Positions 23,567 through 30,954 are shown, counted from the stretch's first letter. The stretch: DNA of 33,053 bases from Dielma fastidiosa (GCF_000313565.1 NZ_HE578927.1:1-33053), one strand, 5' to 3'. Notes: generated by a model not told the origin, from the letters alone. Made by a program: numbers and translations.

Positions 23567-24870
23567 GAAACCTTCCTCCTTAAGATTGAACGGCATTGCT
23601 GCAGCGCCGTATATGTTGAAATAACCATATGCGTACCCGGACATTCACAAAGCTTATCAATCGCCTGTGATAGATTTTCCTCCACCTGAAGGCCGACATT
23701 ATAACCCTCATACTTCAGCCGCAGCGCCATGTCATAGGCACGGGTACCGGAACAGACAATGCATTCAGTCAATGGATCAATCAGCAGATCAAAATGCGCG
23801 TCCCAGATCCATGATACATCTCTGCCATCCTGATCATTATCATTAAGCACGATCAGCACAGAACGCTTCTGTTCATCATGAGCAATCATCTTCATGACCT
23901 CATTGGCACCGGTAGGATTTTTAATCAGATTCAAAACACATTTCTCATGGTTGATCATAAATGTCTCATTGCGCCCATCATTCAGCTCAAACTCGGCAAA
24001 CACCCTTGCCGCATATTCCCAGCTGATGTCCATGGCCTTTAAAAGCGTCAGTACCGCCGCACAGTTATAAACCGCGTAGATTGCGTTTTGAAACATCGGC
24101 AGCGTCTGAGCGTTTACCACCATCGTCTGCATGTTAAAATCGATACTTTCCACACAAACCGCCGTCTCATGCCTGCCAAAGCCATCGCGCGGACAGCTGA
24201 ACTGACCGATATGTGAATATTGATAATAATCATAATGCAGCTCACCGCCGCAGCGCGGACAGAATTTACCCTCACTCGCTTCATGGCTGTCAGAAAGTGA
24301 AACCGCACATTGCTTCACATCAAAATAAAGCACTTCGGCCTGTTTGGCACAATCCGCCAGCCGCACGACATTGGGATCATTGCCATTCAAAATCAGCTTG
24401 CCGTGATAGTCAGGCAGCACCGATTCGATTTTACGCACGATCGTCTCCATCTCCCCGGCCCGATCCAATTGATCACGGAAGAAATTATTAACCACAAAGG
24501 CACTCACTGACAGCTGATCAAACACCCTCGGTATCGTTAATTCATCAACTTCAAGCACAACCGCATCCGCCTTGACACGATAATGCAGATCACTGTTTGC
24601 GCACAGCAATGTGGCAATCCCTTCACGAAGATTATCGCCGCGGCGATTGCCGATCACCTTCATCCCCGATGCCAGCAAGCTTTCAACAATCAGATTGCTT
24701 GTCGTCGTCTTGCCGTTGGTTCCGGTTACCAAAATCACATGCTTTGGCATTTTGAATCGACTCAGCAGCTGTGAATCCATCTTTAATCCGATATTGCCCG
24801 GCAGCGATCCGCCCCGGCCCAGCTTTACTAACAGCCAGCGAATTATTTTAACTATCATTAAACGCAGCAT
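23563..24870 (-). CDS. murT: Mur-ligase-like subunit of lipid II isoglutaminyl synthase
   Basis: MurT activates the alpha-carboxyl of the stem-peptide glutamate with ATP and accepts ammonia from GatD. It has a hydrophobic N-terminus, the ATP loop G50-TNGKTT56, a zinc-ribbon insert, and the C-terminal DUF1727 region ending near the stop. The ribbon reads C204-x2-C207 and C226-x2-D229: the fourth ligand, usually Cys, is Asp. Start ATG 24870 is supported by GAGGAG about eight bases upstream; in-frame GTG and TTG codons just before it are too close to that site. 435 residues. Confidence 0.93.
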   Translation of the reverse strand: MLRLMIVKIIRWLLVKLGRGGSLPGNIGLKMDSQLLSRFKMPKHVILVTGTNGKTTTSNLIVESLLASGMKVIGNRRGDNLREGIATLLCANSDLHYRVKADAVVLEVDELTIPRVFDQLSVSAFVVNNFFRDQLDRAGEMETIVRKIESVLPDYHGKLILNGNDPNVVRLADCAKQAEVLYFDVKQCAVSLSDSHEASEGKFCPRCGGELHYDYYQYSHIGQFSCPRDGFGRHETAVCVESIDFNMQTMVVNAQTLPMFQNAIYAVYNCAAVLTLLKAMDISWEYAARVFAEFELNDGRNETFMINHEKCVLNLIKNPTGANEVMKMIAHDEQKRSVLIVLNDNDQDGRDVSWIWDAHFDLLIDPLTECIVCSGTRAYDMALRLKYEGYNVGLQVEENLSQAIDKLCECPGTHMVISTYTALQQCRSILRRKVS

Positions 24871-24898
24871 AACCAACACTCCTCACATTCCTTCTATT

Positions 24899-24928
24899 AG
24901 TATAGCATGCTTAAACAAACCATGCATA
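24899..24928 (-). promoter_or_regulatory. Extended -10 promoter of murT-gatD
   Basis: On the minus strand the -10 TATACT (24899-24904) is preceded by TGC, giving an extended -10. The -35 region is weak (TATGCA at 24923-24928, 18-nt spacing). Confidence 0.5.
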
Positions 24929-24941
24929 CTTATCAGAAAAC

Positions 24942-24969
24942 AAAATAAAAACCCACGAAAACTCATGGG
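24942..24969 (-). terminator. Terminator of yceD-rpmF
   Basis: On the minus strand CCCATG-AGTTTT-CGTGGG (6 bp, one G-U) is followed by UUUUUAUUUU. Confidence 0.75.
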
Positions 24970-24988
24970 CCTCTATTAGCGTTTTAAA

Positions 24989-25156
24989 CTAAGCAACTTT
25001 TACTCCGTTGTAAAAACCACATTCTCCGCATACTCTGTGTTGTCTCTTTAAAGCTCCACATTGAGGGCATTTAACTAATGCCGGTGCAGTCAGTTTGTAG
25101 TGTGTTCTACGTTTTGCAGTTCTAGTTTTTGAATTACGTCTTTGTTGAACAGCCAT
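24989..25156 (-). CDS. rpmF: 50S ribosomal protein L32, zinc-binding form
   Basis: L32 is a small protein of the large ribosomal subunit. The 55-residue product begins MAVQQRRNSKTRTAKRRTH, the family signature, and has a zinc ribbon with four cysteines (C30-x2-C33 and C43-x2-C46), so it is the zinc (C+) form. Ribosome site GGGAGGT precedes ATG 25156. It follows the yceD-like gene by 16 bp, the usual yceD-rpmF pair. Confidence 0.97.
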   Translation of the reverse strand: MAVQQRRNSKTRTAKRRTHYKLTAPALVKCPQCGALKRQHRVCGECGFYNGVKVA

Positions 25157-25172
25157 GTCGGTACCTCCCTAC

Positions 25173-25685
25173 TTATTTTTCGATCTTAAAATCTCTTAAT
25201 TTTGCTAACCGAGGATCAATCGCCTTCTCTTTTGAAGCAATTAAATCTTCCTCCCTGACGACTTCCCACCCTTTTCCTTTCGGATAATCAGTGAGCCCCT
25301 CTTTCACGACCTTATATGGAATTTCCATCATAATCAGCTGAAAGAGAACTGGGTACAACTCTACGATATCACCTTTAGCTTCATGCATCTCATCTTCTTC
25401 ACTTACCTTATGAAAGGCATAGACTTCCGTTGAATTTACATGAAACGGATACTCCACATCTTCCAGTGTAATTGAACATGGAAGAACCATACAGCCGTCG
25501 ATATCAAGGTTGGCAATTGCCAAATCACTAGTCGAATCGTAATGGATGTTTCCGGATACCGTAACATTCTGTAATTTTCTTAAATGATGGATGCGAGCTA
25601 TTGCTTCTTCCTCAAATGCGATTGATTCATCAAATTCAATTGTGCAATCTCTGGCCTGCAGCAATTCACTTTTGGTCCACTTCAA
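25173..25685 (-). CDS. YceD family protein (DUF177)
   Basis: YceD/DUF177 proteins are conserved next to rpmF; they are linked to 23S rRNA handling in plants and bacteria, but the mechanism is not settled. Seen: LKWTKSELLQ at the start, the central VSGNIHYDSTSDLAIANLDIDGCMVLPC-type region, and the acidic segment EEDEMHEAKGDIVELYPVLFQLIMMEIP. I choose TTG 25685 as start, since GAGGTGA lies about six bases upstream and the preceding open frame is promoter sequence. Only one Cys (in GCMVLPC two) is near the usual metal-like site. It is co-transcribed with rpmF from a strong promoter. Confidence 0.9.
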   Translation of the reverse strand: MKWTKSELLQARDCTIEFDESIAFEEEAIARIHHLRKLQNVTVSGNIHYDSTSDLAIANLDIDGCMVLPCSITLEDVEYPFHVNSTEVYAFHKVSEEDEMHEAKGDIVELYPVLFQLIMMEIPYKVVKEGLTDYPKGKGWEVVREEDLIASKEKAIDPRLAKLRDFKIEK

Positions 25686-25713
25686 AAAAATCACCTCGTC
25701 GCTTAACGTACTT

Positions 25714-25742
25714 ATTATAAGGAATTTGTACTCCAAAGTCAA
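25714..25742 (-). promoter_or_regulatory. Strong sigma-A promoter of yceD-rpmF
   Basis: On the minus strand TTGACT (25737-25742), 17 nt, TATAAT (25714-25719): eleven of twelve consensus bases. Confidence 0.88.
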
Positions 25743-25768
25743 CTATATTAGTATAACTTATTCAATCC

Positions 25769-25794
25769 TGTGATGCAAGTATAATCCGTTCACA
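25769..25794 (+). promoter_or_regulatory. TGTGA-N6-TATAAT-N4-TCACA element, copy 1
   Basis: An inverted repeat TGTGA/TCACA (CTGTGA/TCACAG with flanks) separated by 16 bp encloses a perfect TATAAT on the plus strand (25780-25785). The same layout occurs at 28188-28213. No plus-strand gene follows; transcription from it would run antisense to the membrane methyltransferase gene. No good -35 is visible. Confidence 0.4.
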
Positions 25795-25839
25795 GCCGAT
25801 ATAATTCATGGTTAATCAAACCCACGCATACACTATGAT

Positions 25840-26358
25840 TTAAAAATAGCGCCTGACTTTTTTCATATAATCAAGATACTTGCTGCCAAAGCGCTGTATG
25901 CACCAGTTTTCTTCCGCAAGGATGATCCGATGCGCAGCCAACTGAAAAAGCAGTACCGCAGCCAGCAGCAGCCGTGAATGAAGCAGCACCGCGCAGCCGA
26001 TAAAGAAGATAAAATAGGCAGCATACATCGGATTGCGTGAAAATCGATAGACACCGCTGCAATTAAACCCTGTATTATCACATGAGGCAAAGCTGATGAT
26101 CGATGCCGTTAAAGCCAGCAAGCCAAAAAGGTAAACCAGCAAGCCCATATAATAGATTGAAGAAGGCGAACGCTTTATCGGCAGTACGAGAATCAAAATA
26201 AAAATCATGATATTGGTGACCTGATAAAGCCAATAAAAACCTTTTTCCGTTTTAGGCATCGGTGCAAAATGAGCAGCCCGCCCCAGCGCCTGCTGATCTA
26301 GCCTTGATAAAAGCAGGAAACGAATCAAGAAAAACGGCAGCAGCAATAAAAAGCCCAT
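25840..26358 (-). CDS. Membrane methyltransferase homologue (ICMT/PEMT-like)
   Basis: A 172-residue integral membrane protein with four or five hydrophobic segments. The C-terminal half carries the signature of isoprenylcysteine carboxyl methyltransferase and phospholipid methyltransferase families: GVYRFSRNPMYAAY, then AEENWCIQRFGSKYLDYMKKVRRYF. These use S-adenosylmethionine at the membrane. Bacterial members have mostly unknown substrates, so I name only the family. Start ATG 26358 has GAGGTG seven bases upstream, better than the longer frame. It lies behind the C39 lipoprotein gene, separated by a hairpin; no clear promoter of its own is visible, so it may depend on readthrough. Confidence 0.85.
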   Translation of the reverse strand: MGFLLLLPFFLIRFLLLSRLDQQALGRAAHFAPMPKTEKGFYWLYQVTNIMIFILILVLPIKRSPSSIYYMGLLVYLFGLLALTASIISFASCDNTGFNCSGVYRFSRNPMYAAYFIFFIGCAVLLHSRLLLAAVLLFQLAAHRIILAEENWCIQRFGSKYLDYMKKVRRYF

Positions 26359-26393
26359 TTCATCACACCTCTCTGTGCCTGACATTAAACATA

Positions 26394-26427
26394 AAAGCCT
26401 GCCTGCTCAAGCAGTAAAGCAGGCTTT
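26394..26427 (-). terminator. Hairpin after the C39 lipoprotein gene
   Basis: A stem of AAAGCCTGC with GCAGGCTTT (9 bp), with a further inner CTGCT/AGCAG pairing. Only UUUUAUG follows on the minus strand, so termination is likely incomplete and the downstream gene may receive readthrough. Confidence 0.65.
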
Positions 26428-26446
26428 AAAACAATCAGCAATTTGA

Positions 26447-27214
26447 TTATTCAATCGGACGAGCGGCAATAAAAAGCATATCATTCAGTTCTTCTTCCGG
26501 AAAGAAGTCATACATCGTGAAATTGTAATAGAACCGTTCAGCCGGATAAATGACATAACCATCCTGATTGTGATCCGTTGTATCATATGGATCAGCCATG
26601 ATCAAGACATCATCCTGCTCCGTATCTGTCCCCATTGTATCATAACCGATGATTACCTGCCAGTGACCGCCCCAATCATTCCATGCCACCATTACCGGTA
26701 TGCCTACTTTCAAATAATCTTGAATGGTCGATAAGGTAAATGCTTCCGCAAGCTCATCACCGTAATCAAAGGTTGTCGCTAATTCAAAGCCGCCGACACC
26801 TTCAAAAATCTCCATTGCCTGACGCAGTGTGGTCGCTTCCGGTGTCAAGCCATTGGAGCGCAGCTGAGCCAAAGAATATTCATCATGATCCCCCAGTTTA
26901 TCATAATAAGCCAGAACCATCATCGCGCTGGCAACGCCGCAGCTCCATTCTGAGCTTTGCTGGATCGTCTTGAAATGCGGAAGAATCGTCAAAGTATCAG
27001 TTGATTCCATGTTATAAAAATCAAGCTGTGTAAAATACGGAGAAGCTTTATGATCTCCCAAACGTTCAACGGCATCCGCACCGTCCTCTAAAGAAATATC
27101 CTGCCCATAGGCAAGCTTCATCTCATCTGTAAAATTACTCTGTGGTTCGGCATTCGCCTTTACACAGGCAGTTAGTGTCATCAAACAACATAAAATAGCA
27201 ATCAGTTTTTTCAT
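26447..27214 (-). CDS. Lipoprotein with C39-like peptidase domain
   Basis: A 255-residue exported lipoprotein: signal MKKLIAILCCLMTLTAC with lipidated C17. The mature part from about 78 on matches C39-like papain-fold domains: oxyanion Gln (Q85/Q86), catalytic C92 in EWSCGVASAMMVLAYY, H184 in WGGHWQVIIGYD, and D208 in ADPYDTTDHNQDGY. All triad residues are present, so it is probably an active cysteine peptidase on the outer face of the membrane. No bacteriocin precursor or ABC exporter is nearby, so it is not a lantibiotic-type C39 transporter. AAAGGGAAA precedes ATG 27214; a long 5' leader and a sigma-A promoter lie upstream. Confidence 0.88.
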   Translation of the reverse strand: MKKLIAILCCLMTLTACVKANAEPQSNFTDEMKLAYGQDISLEDGADAVERLGDHKASPYFTQLDFYNMESTDTLTILPHFKTIQQSSEWSCGVASAMMVLAYYDKLGDHDEYSLAQLRSNGLTPEATTLRQAMEIFEGVGGFELATTFDYGDELAEAFTLSTIQDYLKVGIPVMVAWNDWGGHWQVIIGYDTMGTDTEQDDVLIMADPYDTTDHNQDGYVIYPAERFYYNFTMYDFFPEEELNDMLFIAARPIE

Positions 27215-27403
27215 TTTAACATTTCCCTTTCTGAAAAATTTAAAAACAGGTTGTACTTGCTGACAAACATCAACTTTCTTTATTTATTATTCCCAAGGAT
27301 TTTATTTATGATAAGCTGGCAATCTGCATAAAACACAGGTGTCCCTGACAAGTACCTCATCGTTAATCGCTGAAATCATCACCCCGCTTTTCACATGCTT
27401 TTT

Positions 27404-27431
27404 ATTATACATAGAACAAAGCTGATTTCAA
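27404..27431 (-). promoter_or_regulatory. Promoter of the C39 lipoprotein gene
   Basis: On the minus strand TTGAAA (27426-27431), 16 nt, TATAAT (27404-27409). It predicts a leader of about 180 nt. Confidence 0.7.
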
Positions 27432-27460
27432 GCCAAAAGTTTAATAAATTATAATTTTTT

Positions 27461-27477
27461 GTTTAGTATTATTAAAC
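27461..27477. repeat. GTTTA palindrome, copy 1
   Basis: GTTTAGTATTATTAAAC is a near-perfect palindrome (one mismatched pair), about 30 bp upstream of the -35 box of the lipoprotein promoter. It matches copy 2 at 14 of 17 bases. Confidence 0.5.
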
Positions 27478-27531
27478 AAGAGTGACAATTCAGAAGCCAT
27501 TCATTATCGCTGACATTCTCTTCAAAACATC

Positions 27532-27559
27532 AAAAAACTCTCACCGGCGGCAAGAGTTT
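27532..27559 (-). terminator. Terminator of the DUF4230 gene
   Basis: A stem of AAACTCT with AGAGTTT, extended by CCG/CGG inside, is followed on the minus strand by UUUUUUG. Confidence 0.78.
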
Positions 27560-27572
27560 AACATTACTAAAC
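27556..27572. repeat. GTTTA palindrome, copy 2
   Basis: GTTTAACATTACTAAAC matches copy 1 at 27461 (14 of 17 bases). It lies between the DUF4230 stop and its terminator. A further short GTTTAT-TC-ATAAAC palindrome begins at 27578. Confidence 0.45.
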
Positions 27573-27579
27573 AAATAGT

Positions 27580-28173
27580 TTATTCATAAACGATTTCATA
27601 AACCTCACCGCTTTGTTCAAGCAGTGCCTGTATCACAGTTTTAGCCTTATCCATCGCTTCCGTCAGCAAACCGTTCGCAATGGCTTCACTTTCTACCTTG
27701 GCTTTCTGATCCTTGGAGAAATTAGTATAATCAGTAATTTTTATCTGATTAAAGATATTTCTCGTTTCATCAAATACCTCAATGCTGTCTTCATCAATTT
27801 CATGCGAAATAATTTTAGCTTCCGGCAGATGCACCGTTACCTTATTGCCATCAACTTGTATTTCCGCTTCTGAAAGATCAACCCCCGCCAGAATCACACC
27901 GTCATAGGAAATAATAAATGACTTTGTCATAAAAGGTACCGTCCAGCCATAAAAATCGGTGGCTTGTTCGAATTTACCCATATTTGTATATTTATAGCGA
28001 AGCGTTGCTAAATCGCTGACATTCTGCAATTTAGTCGTCAGCAGGTCAGAGGTGATAAGCGGTGCCTTAGCACTCGGTGAGAAAAAGCGGCCGCCGGCAA
28101 AAGCAATCAATGCGACTAAAGCTAGGATTGCAATGCCTTTTAAAACATCTTTAGCCTTCTTAATATTTTCCAT
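27580..28173 (-). CDS. DUF4230 membrane-anchored protein
   Basis: A 197-residue protein with a short cytoplasmic N-terminus, one transmembrane helix (about 12-30) and an extracytoplasmic domain of the DUF4230 type (LRYKYTNMGKFEQ, ISYDGVILAGVDLSEAEIQVDGNKVTVHLPEAKIISHEID). The domain has no known biochemical function. Start ATG 28173 has AGGGGG eight bases upstream; the in-frame TTG two codons earlier is too close to it. The gene has its own promoter, whose -10 lies inside an inverted repeat, which suggests repression. Confidence 0.82.
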   Translation of the reverse strand: MENIKKAKDVLKGIAILALVALIAFAGGRFFSPSAKAPLITSDLLTTKLQNVSDLATLRYKYTNMGKFEQATDFYGWTVPFMTKSFIISYDGVILAGVDLSEAEIQVDGNKVTVHLPEAKIISHEIDEDSIEVFDETRNIFNQIKITDYTNFSKDQKAKVESEAIANGLLTEAMDKAKTVIQALLEQSGEVYEIVYE

Positions 28174-28185
28174 ACACAAGCCCCC

Positions 28186-28215
28186 TTTGTGAATCCATTA
28201 TACCTGATTCACAAA
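28186..28215 (-). promoter_or_regulatory. DUF4230 promoter inside a 9-bp-arm inverted repeat (TGTGA-N6-TATAAT-N4-TCACA, copy 2)
   Basis: Arms TTTGTGAAT (28186-28194) and ATTCACAAA (28207-28215) are perfect complements separated by 12 bp. That gap contains -10 TATAAT on the minus strand (28197-28202). TCGAAA 16 nt upstream may be the -35. No U-run follows, so I read it as a repressor operator over the -10 box rather than a terminator. The core repeats the layout at 25769-25794 exactly. Confidence 0.6.
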
Positions 28216-28248
28216 ATATTTCGAGGATTATGACGAAATTGTAGGAAT

Positions 28249-29178
28249 TTATTTCTGAATTGCCTTTTCAATAAATGCCAGCATATCACTGCGCACTTCA
28301 TTTTTACTTAAATCATTCAAGATTTCATGACGTACATTCGGATATATTTTATTCGAGATATTCTCATATCCAACCTGACACATAAAATTAACGCTTGCTT
28401 TGAACTGTTCCATATCCACCGCGCATGGATCATCGCTGCCGATGATAAAAAGGATTGGTACATAGCGATTCTTCATCTGCCAGTAATTCTTAGAATATGT
28501 CTTCTCCATCAAATTTAATACATTCATAAACCCATTCAGTGTAAATGTAAAGCCGCATTTCTCACTGGCATCATATGCTCTCACAACCTCTGGGTCAGAA
28601 CAGATCCAAGCATTTTCTGACTTTTCCTGACTGAAGCGCTTATTATAAGCACCAAAGGATAATTTATTGATAAAAGCGGAACGATAACGTTCACCCTTAA
28701 GCTTGATCATCAGCTGAATGAACAGCTTCTCAGCCGGCAGGGTTGTCCGTTTACTTGGTGATCCGCAGACAATTAAGCCATTGATTTTATCATCATATCT
28801 TTTCATATAAGCACGAACGATCAGACTGCCCATCGAATGACCAAACAGAATGAGCGGCAGGCCCGGATAACGCGCTTTAAGCATATCGGTTATCAACGCT
28901 ACATCATCAACAACGGCATCGCCATTAATATCATTAAAATAGCCATAATCATCCTGTGAAGCTACACTGTCGCCATGGCCGCGATGATCATGCATCACGC
29001 AGACAAAACCATGATCCGCGAAATATTCCATGGTTTCAAGATACCGTTCTTTATGCTCTGCCATACCGTGAACCATCTGAATGATTCCTTTGATTTCACC
29101 TTCCGGCTCAACACTTAGCAAAGCCAGCTGAGTTTGATCATAAGCCGATGTGATTGTTTCATTTTTTATTTTTGACAT
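28249..29178 (-). CDS. Alpha/beta hydrolase, monoacylglycerol-lipase-like
   Basis: A 309-residue cytoplasmic serine hydrolase of the Hydrolase_4 (serine aminopeptidase S33-like) group. It has oxyanion region MVHGMAEH, the MHDHRGHGDS segment, nucleophile S115 in GHSMGS, Asp250 in GSDDP and His284 in NVRHEIL. The resemblance is to bacterial monoacylglycerol lipases and lysophospholipases; the substrate is not decided by sequence. Start ATG 29178 has GAGGTGG close upstream, preferred over the longer frame. It is divergent from tmcAL and has no obvious terminator before the DUF4230 promoter. Confidence 0.9.
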   Translation of the reverse strand: MSKIKNETITSAYDQTQLALLSVEPEGEIKGIIQMVHGMAEHKERYLETMEYFADHGFVCVMHDHRGHGDSVASQDDYGYFNDINGDAVVDDVALITDMLKARYPGLPLILFGHSMGSLIVRAYMKRYDDKINGLIVCGSPSKRTTLPAEKLFIQLMIKLKGERYRSAFINKLSFGAYNKRFSQEKSENAWICSDPEVVRAYDASEKCGFTFTLNGFMNVLNLMEKTYSKNYWQMKNRYVPILFIIGSDDPCAVDMEQFKASVNFMCQVGYENISNKIYPNVRHEILNDLSKNEVRSDMLAFIEKAIQK

Positions 29179-29195
29179 ACTTCCACCTCTTATCC

Positions 29196-29224
29196 AGTAT
29201 AGCACACTTGCTTCACTCTGACAC
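29196..29224 (-). promoter_or_regulatory. Promoter of the alpha/beta hydrolase gene
   Basis: On the minus strand GTGTCA (29219-29224), 17 nt, and extended -10 TGC-TATACT (29196-29201). Confidence 0.6.
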
Positions 29225-29246
29225 GGCTTTGAATTTTTTTCGCATA

Positions 29247-29275
29247 TGGAAACCTGACCATTTCTATGCTATCAT
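29247..29275 (+). promoter_or_regulatory. Possible promoter of tmcAL-ydcF
   Basis: TGGAAA (29247-29252), 17 nt, and extended -10 TGC-TATCAT (29270-29275). The start would leave a very short leader before the GAGAGGG ribosome site. Confidence 0.4.
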
Positions 29276-29296
29276 TATTGCGAGAGGGATTTTTTA

Positions 29297-30385
29297 ATGA
29301 AAATAACAGGCATCATCGCTGAATATAATCCGTTTCATAACGGTCATATTCATCATATAAATAAAACAAAAGAAATTACCGGCTGTGATCTTTTAATTTG
29401 TACCATGTCCGGTCATTTTGTGCAGCGCGGCGAACCGGCAATCACTACTAAGTGGGAGCGGGCTAAAACAGCAGTTGAAAATGGCGTAGATTTAGTCCTT
29501 GAGCTGCCCTTTGTCTATGCAGCGCAAAGTGCCGCCTATTTTGCGAAAGGCGCGGTTGACGTATTAAAATTAGCAGGTGTTGACAGTATCTGCTTTGGCA
29601 GTGAATCAAACAATCTTGAAATATTGGAACAATTGGCTGAGCTTGATGTCAATCTGAGTGATGCCATGAAAGGCGGTCTTTCACCAGTACAGGCCTATGA
29701 GATCTTATATGGCTCACTCAATGCCAATGATATTCTAGCTTTAAACTATATCCGCGCCCTGCAAGGCAGCGGTATCCGGCCTTATTCCATACAGCGAACG
29801 AATCATTATCATGAATTGGATACCAGCAAGCAGATTGCTTCCGCGACAGCCATTCGCTATGCAATAAAAAATCAGCTTGATATTAAGCATGCGACATGCA
29901 TGGAAATTACTGATCCTATCTTTCTTGAGGATTATTACCGATATTTTCAAACGGTTTTATTAACTATGGATTCATCAGCACTGCCGTCATATTTCATGAT
30001 GGATGAGGGCATTGAAAATCTATTAATCAAACATGCCAGACTGCCTGAATTTGAAGATTTTATCAGTGCCGTCACATCAAGGCGCTATACACGTTCAAAA
30101 ATTCAGCGTACTATGCTGCACCTGATGATGCAGACAAAGAAAGCGGACATTGACAATTTACCGCCGCTGAATTATCTGCGGGTACTGGCATGCAATGAAA
30201 AAGGACGCGCGCATTTAAAAGCATTAAAGGAACAAGGCGTACTGATTGCTTCTAAATTCACACAGATACCAGAAGCATACCGAACTATTGAATACAAAAG
30301 CAGTGTGCTCTACGGTTATCCATGCAGTGATGAAAAACGTCAGCAGATCCTTGAACGTGAATTGAAAGCACCGGTGATTCTTTAA
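29297..30385 (+). CDS. tmcAL: tRNA(Met) cytidine acetate ligase
   Basis: TmcAL (YlbM) uses acetate and ATP to make N4-acetylcytidine at the wobble position of elongator tRNA(Met). The N-terminal nucleotidyltransferase domain has GIIAEYNPFHNGHIHHI with the HxGH motif, then MSGHFVQRGEPA and SICFGSES. A helical tRNA-binding C-terminal part follows. At 362 residues it is somewhat shorter than the B. subtilis protein (about 415), mainly at the C-terminal side. GAGAGGG lies eight bases before ATG 29297. Its stop overlaps the next start as TAATG. Confidence 0.92.
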   Translation: MKITGIIAEYNPFHNGHIHHINKTKEITGCDLLICTMSGHFVQRGEPAITTKWERAKTAVENGVDLVLELPFVYAAQSAAYFAKGAVDVLKLAGVDSICFGSESNNLEILEQLAELDVNLSDAMKGGLSPVQAYEILYGSLNANDILALNYIRALQGSGIRPYSIQRTNHYHELDTSKQIASATAIRYAIKNQLDIKHATCMEITDPIFLEDYYRYFQTVLLTMDSSALPSYFMMDEGIENLLIKHARLPEFEDFISAVTSRRYTRSKIQRTMLHLMMQTKKADIDNLPPLNYLRVLACNEKGRAHLKALKEQGVLIASKFTQIPEAYRTIEYKSSVLYGYPCSDEKRQQILERELKAPVIL

Positions 30386-30954
30386 TGATTTACTTAATTC
30401 TGTTAATGCTTGTGCTGCTGCCGATCTTTATCTATTTTCCCAAACCTAAGCAAAACATGGATCATGCCGATTGCATCCTTGTATTAGGCTGTCCGACGCA
30501 TGAAGACGGAAGTCTTTGTCAAACCCAAATCAGACGCTGTAAGAAAGCCATTGATTTATGGTCTAAACAAAAGGCTCCCTTAATCATGATCAGCGGCGGT
30601 AAAGCACATAACGCTATATGTGAAGCCGAAGCAATGGCGAAATACATTCATCAAAGTGATCCGCAGATACCAATATTGATGGAAACTAGAGCCATGAATA
30701 CCTATGATAATTTTAAGTATTCCAAACAGCTTTGTGACCAGCATCAGATACATTCCATCATCGTAGTTACCAGCACCTCACATTGCCGGCGGTCTGCCTA
30801 CTTTGCCCGCAAGTTCTTTGATGAATTTGCCATGATTGGTGATGATGAACCCTTTTCATTAAAGAAGCGAACAAGGGAATTTTTTGCGAAGTACAATACC
30901 TTGTACTGTGAGATTAAAATAAAATTAAAGAAAAATCGTGGAAGTCAGCATTAA
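30385..30954 (+). CDS. YdcF/SanA family protein (DUF218)
   Basis: A 189-residue protein with an N-terminal transmembrane segment (about 2-18) and a DUF218 domain. The family motifs are present: ADCILVLGCPTHEDGSLCQTQIRRCKKAIDLW, LIMISGGKAHN..CEAEAMAKYI, ETRAMNTYDN and VVTSTSHCRRSAYFARK. Relatives (SanA, ElyC, YdcF) act in envelope integrity, but the reaction is unknown. It is translationally coupled to tmcAL (TAATG) and ends in a terminator shared with the convergent surface-protein gene. Confidence 0.87.
   Translation: MIYLILLMLVLLPIFIYFPKPKQNMDHADCILVLGCPTHEDGSLCQTQIRRCKKAIDLWSKQKAPLIMISGGKAHNAICEAEAMAKYIHQSDPQIPILMETRAMNTYDNFKYSKQLCDQHQIHSIIVVTSTSHCRRSAYFARKFFDEFAMIGDDEPFSLKKRTREFFAKYNTLYCEIKIKLKKNRGSQH

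Larger units (their letters stand above)
27215..27579. other. 365-bp intergenic stretch before the C39 lipoprotein gene
   Basis: It holds the terminator of the DUF4230 gene (27532-27559), two related GTTTA palindromes (27461-27477, 27556-27572), the promoter at 27404-27431, and a leader of about 180 nt. The leader contains a 25-codon ORF (27302-27379, MISAINDEVLVRDTCVLC...), whose ribosome site is too close to its ATG. It also contains a 19-codon ORF ending on the lipoprotein ATG. Two loosely similar segments (27242-27266 and 27330-27352, both containing ACAGGT and CTGACAA) lie in it. I cannot assign a function to the leader. Confidence 0.5.

Noticed and set aside
23567-23644. Longer gatD start inside murT
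   Set aside because: The extra residues are murT read in another frame. ATG 23566 has AAGGAGG and matches the family start.
24899-24928. Inverted GCATG repeats near the murT promoter as an operator
   Set aside because: The arms are short and unevenly spaced; nothing beyond chance can be claimed.
25769-28213. TGTGA/TCACA sites as Crp-type boxes
   Set aside because: Crp sites have a 6-bp gap between the half-sites; here the gap is 16 bp, so another protein must be responsible.
28186-28215. Inverted repeat as terminator of the alpha/beta hydrolase gene
   Set aside because: No U-tract follows on either strand, and a perfect -10 sits in the centre; an operator is the better reading.
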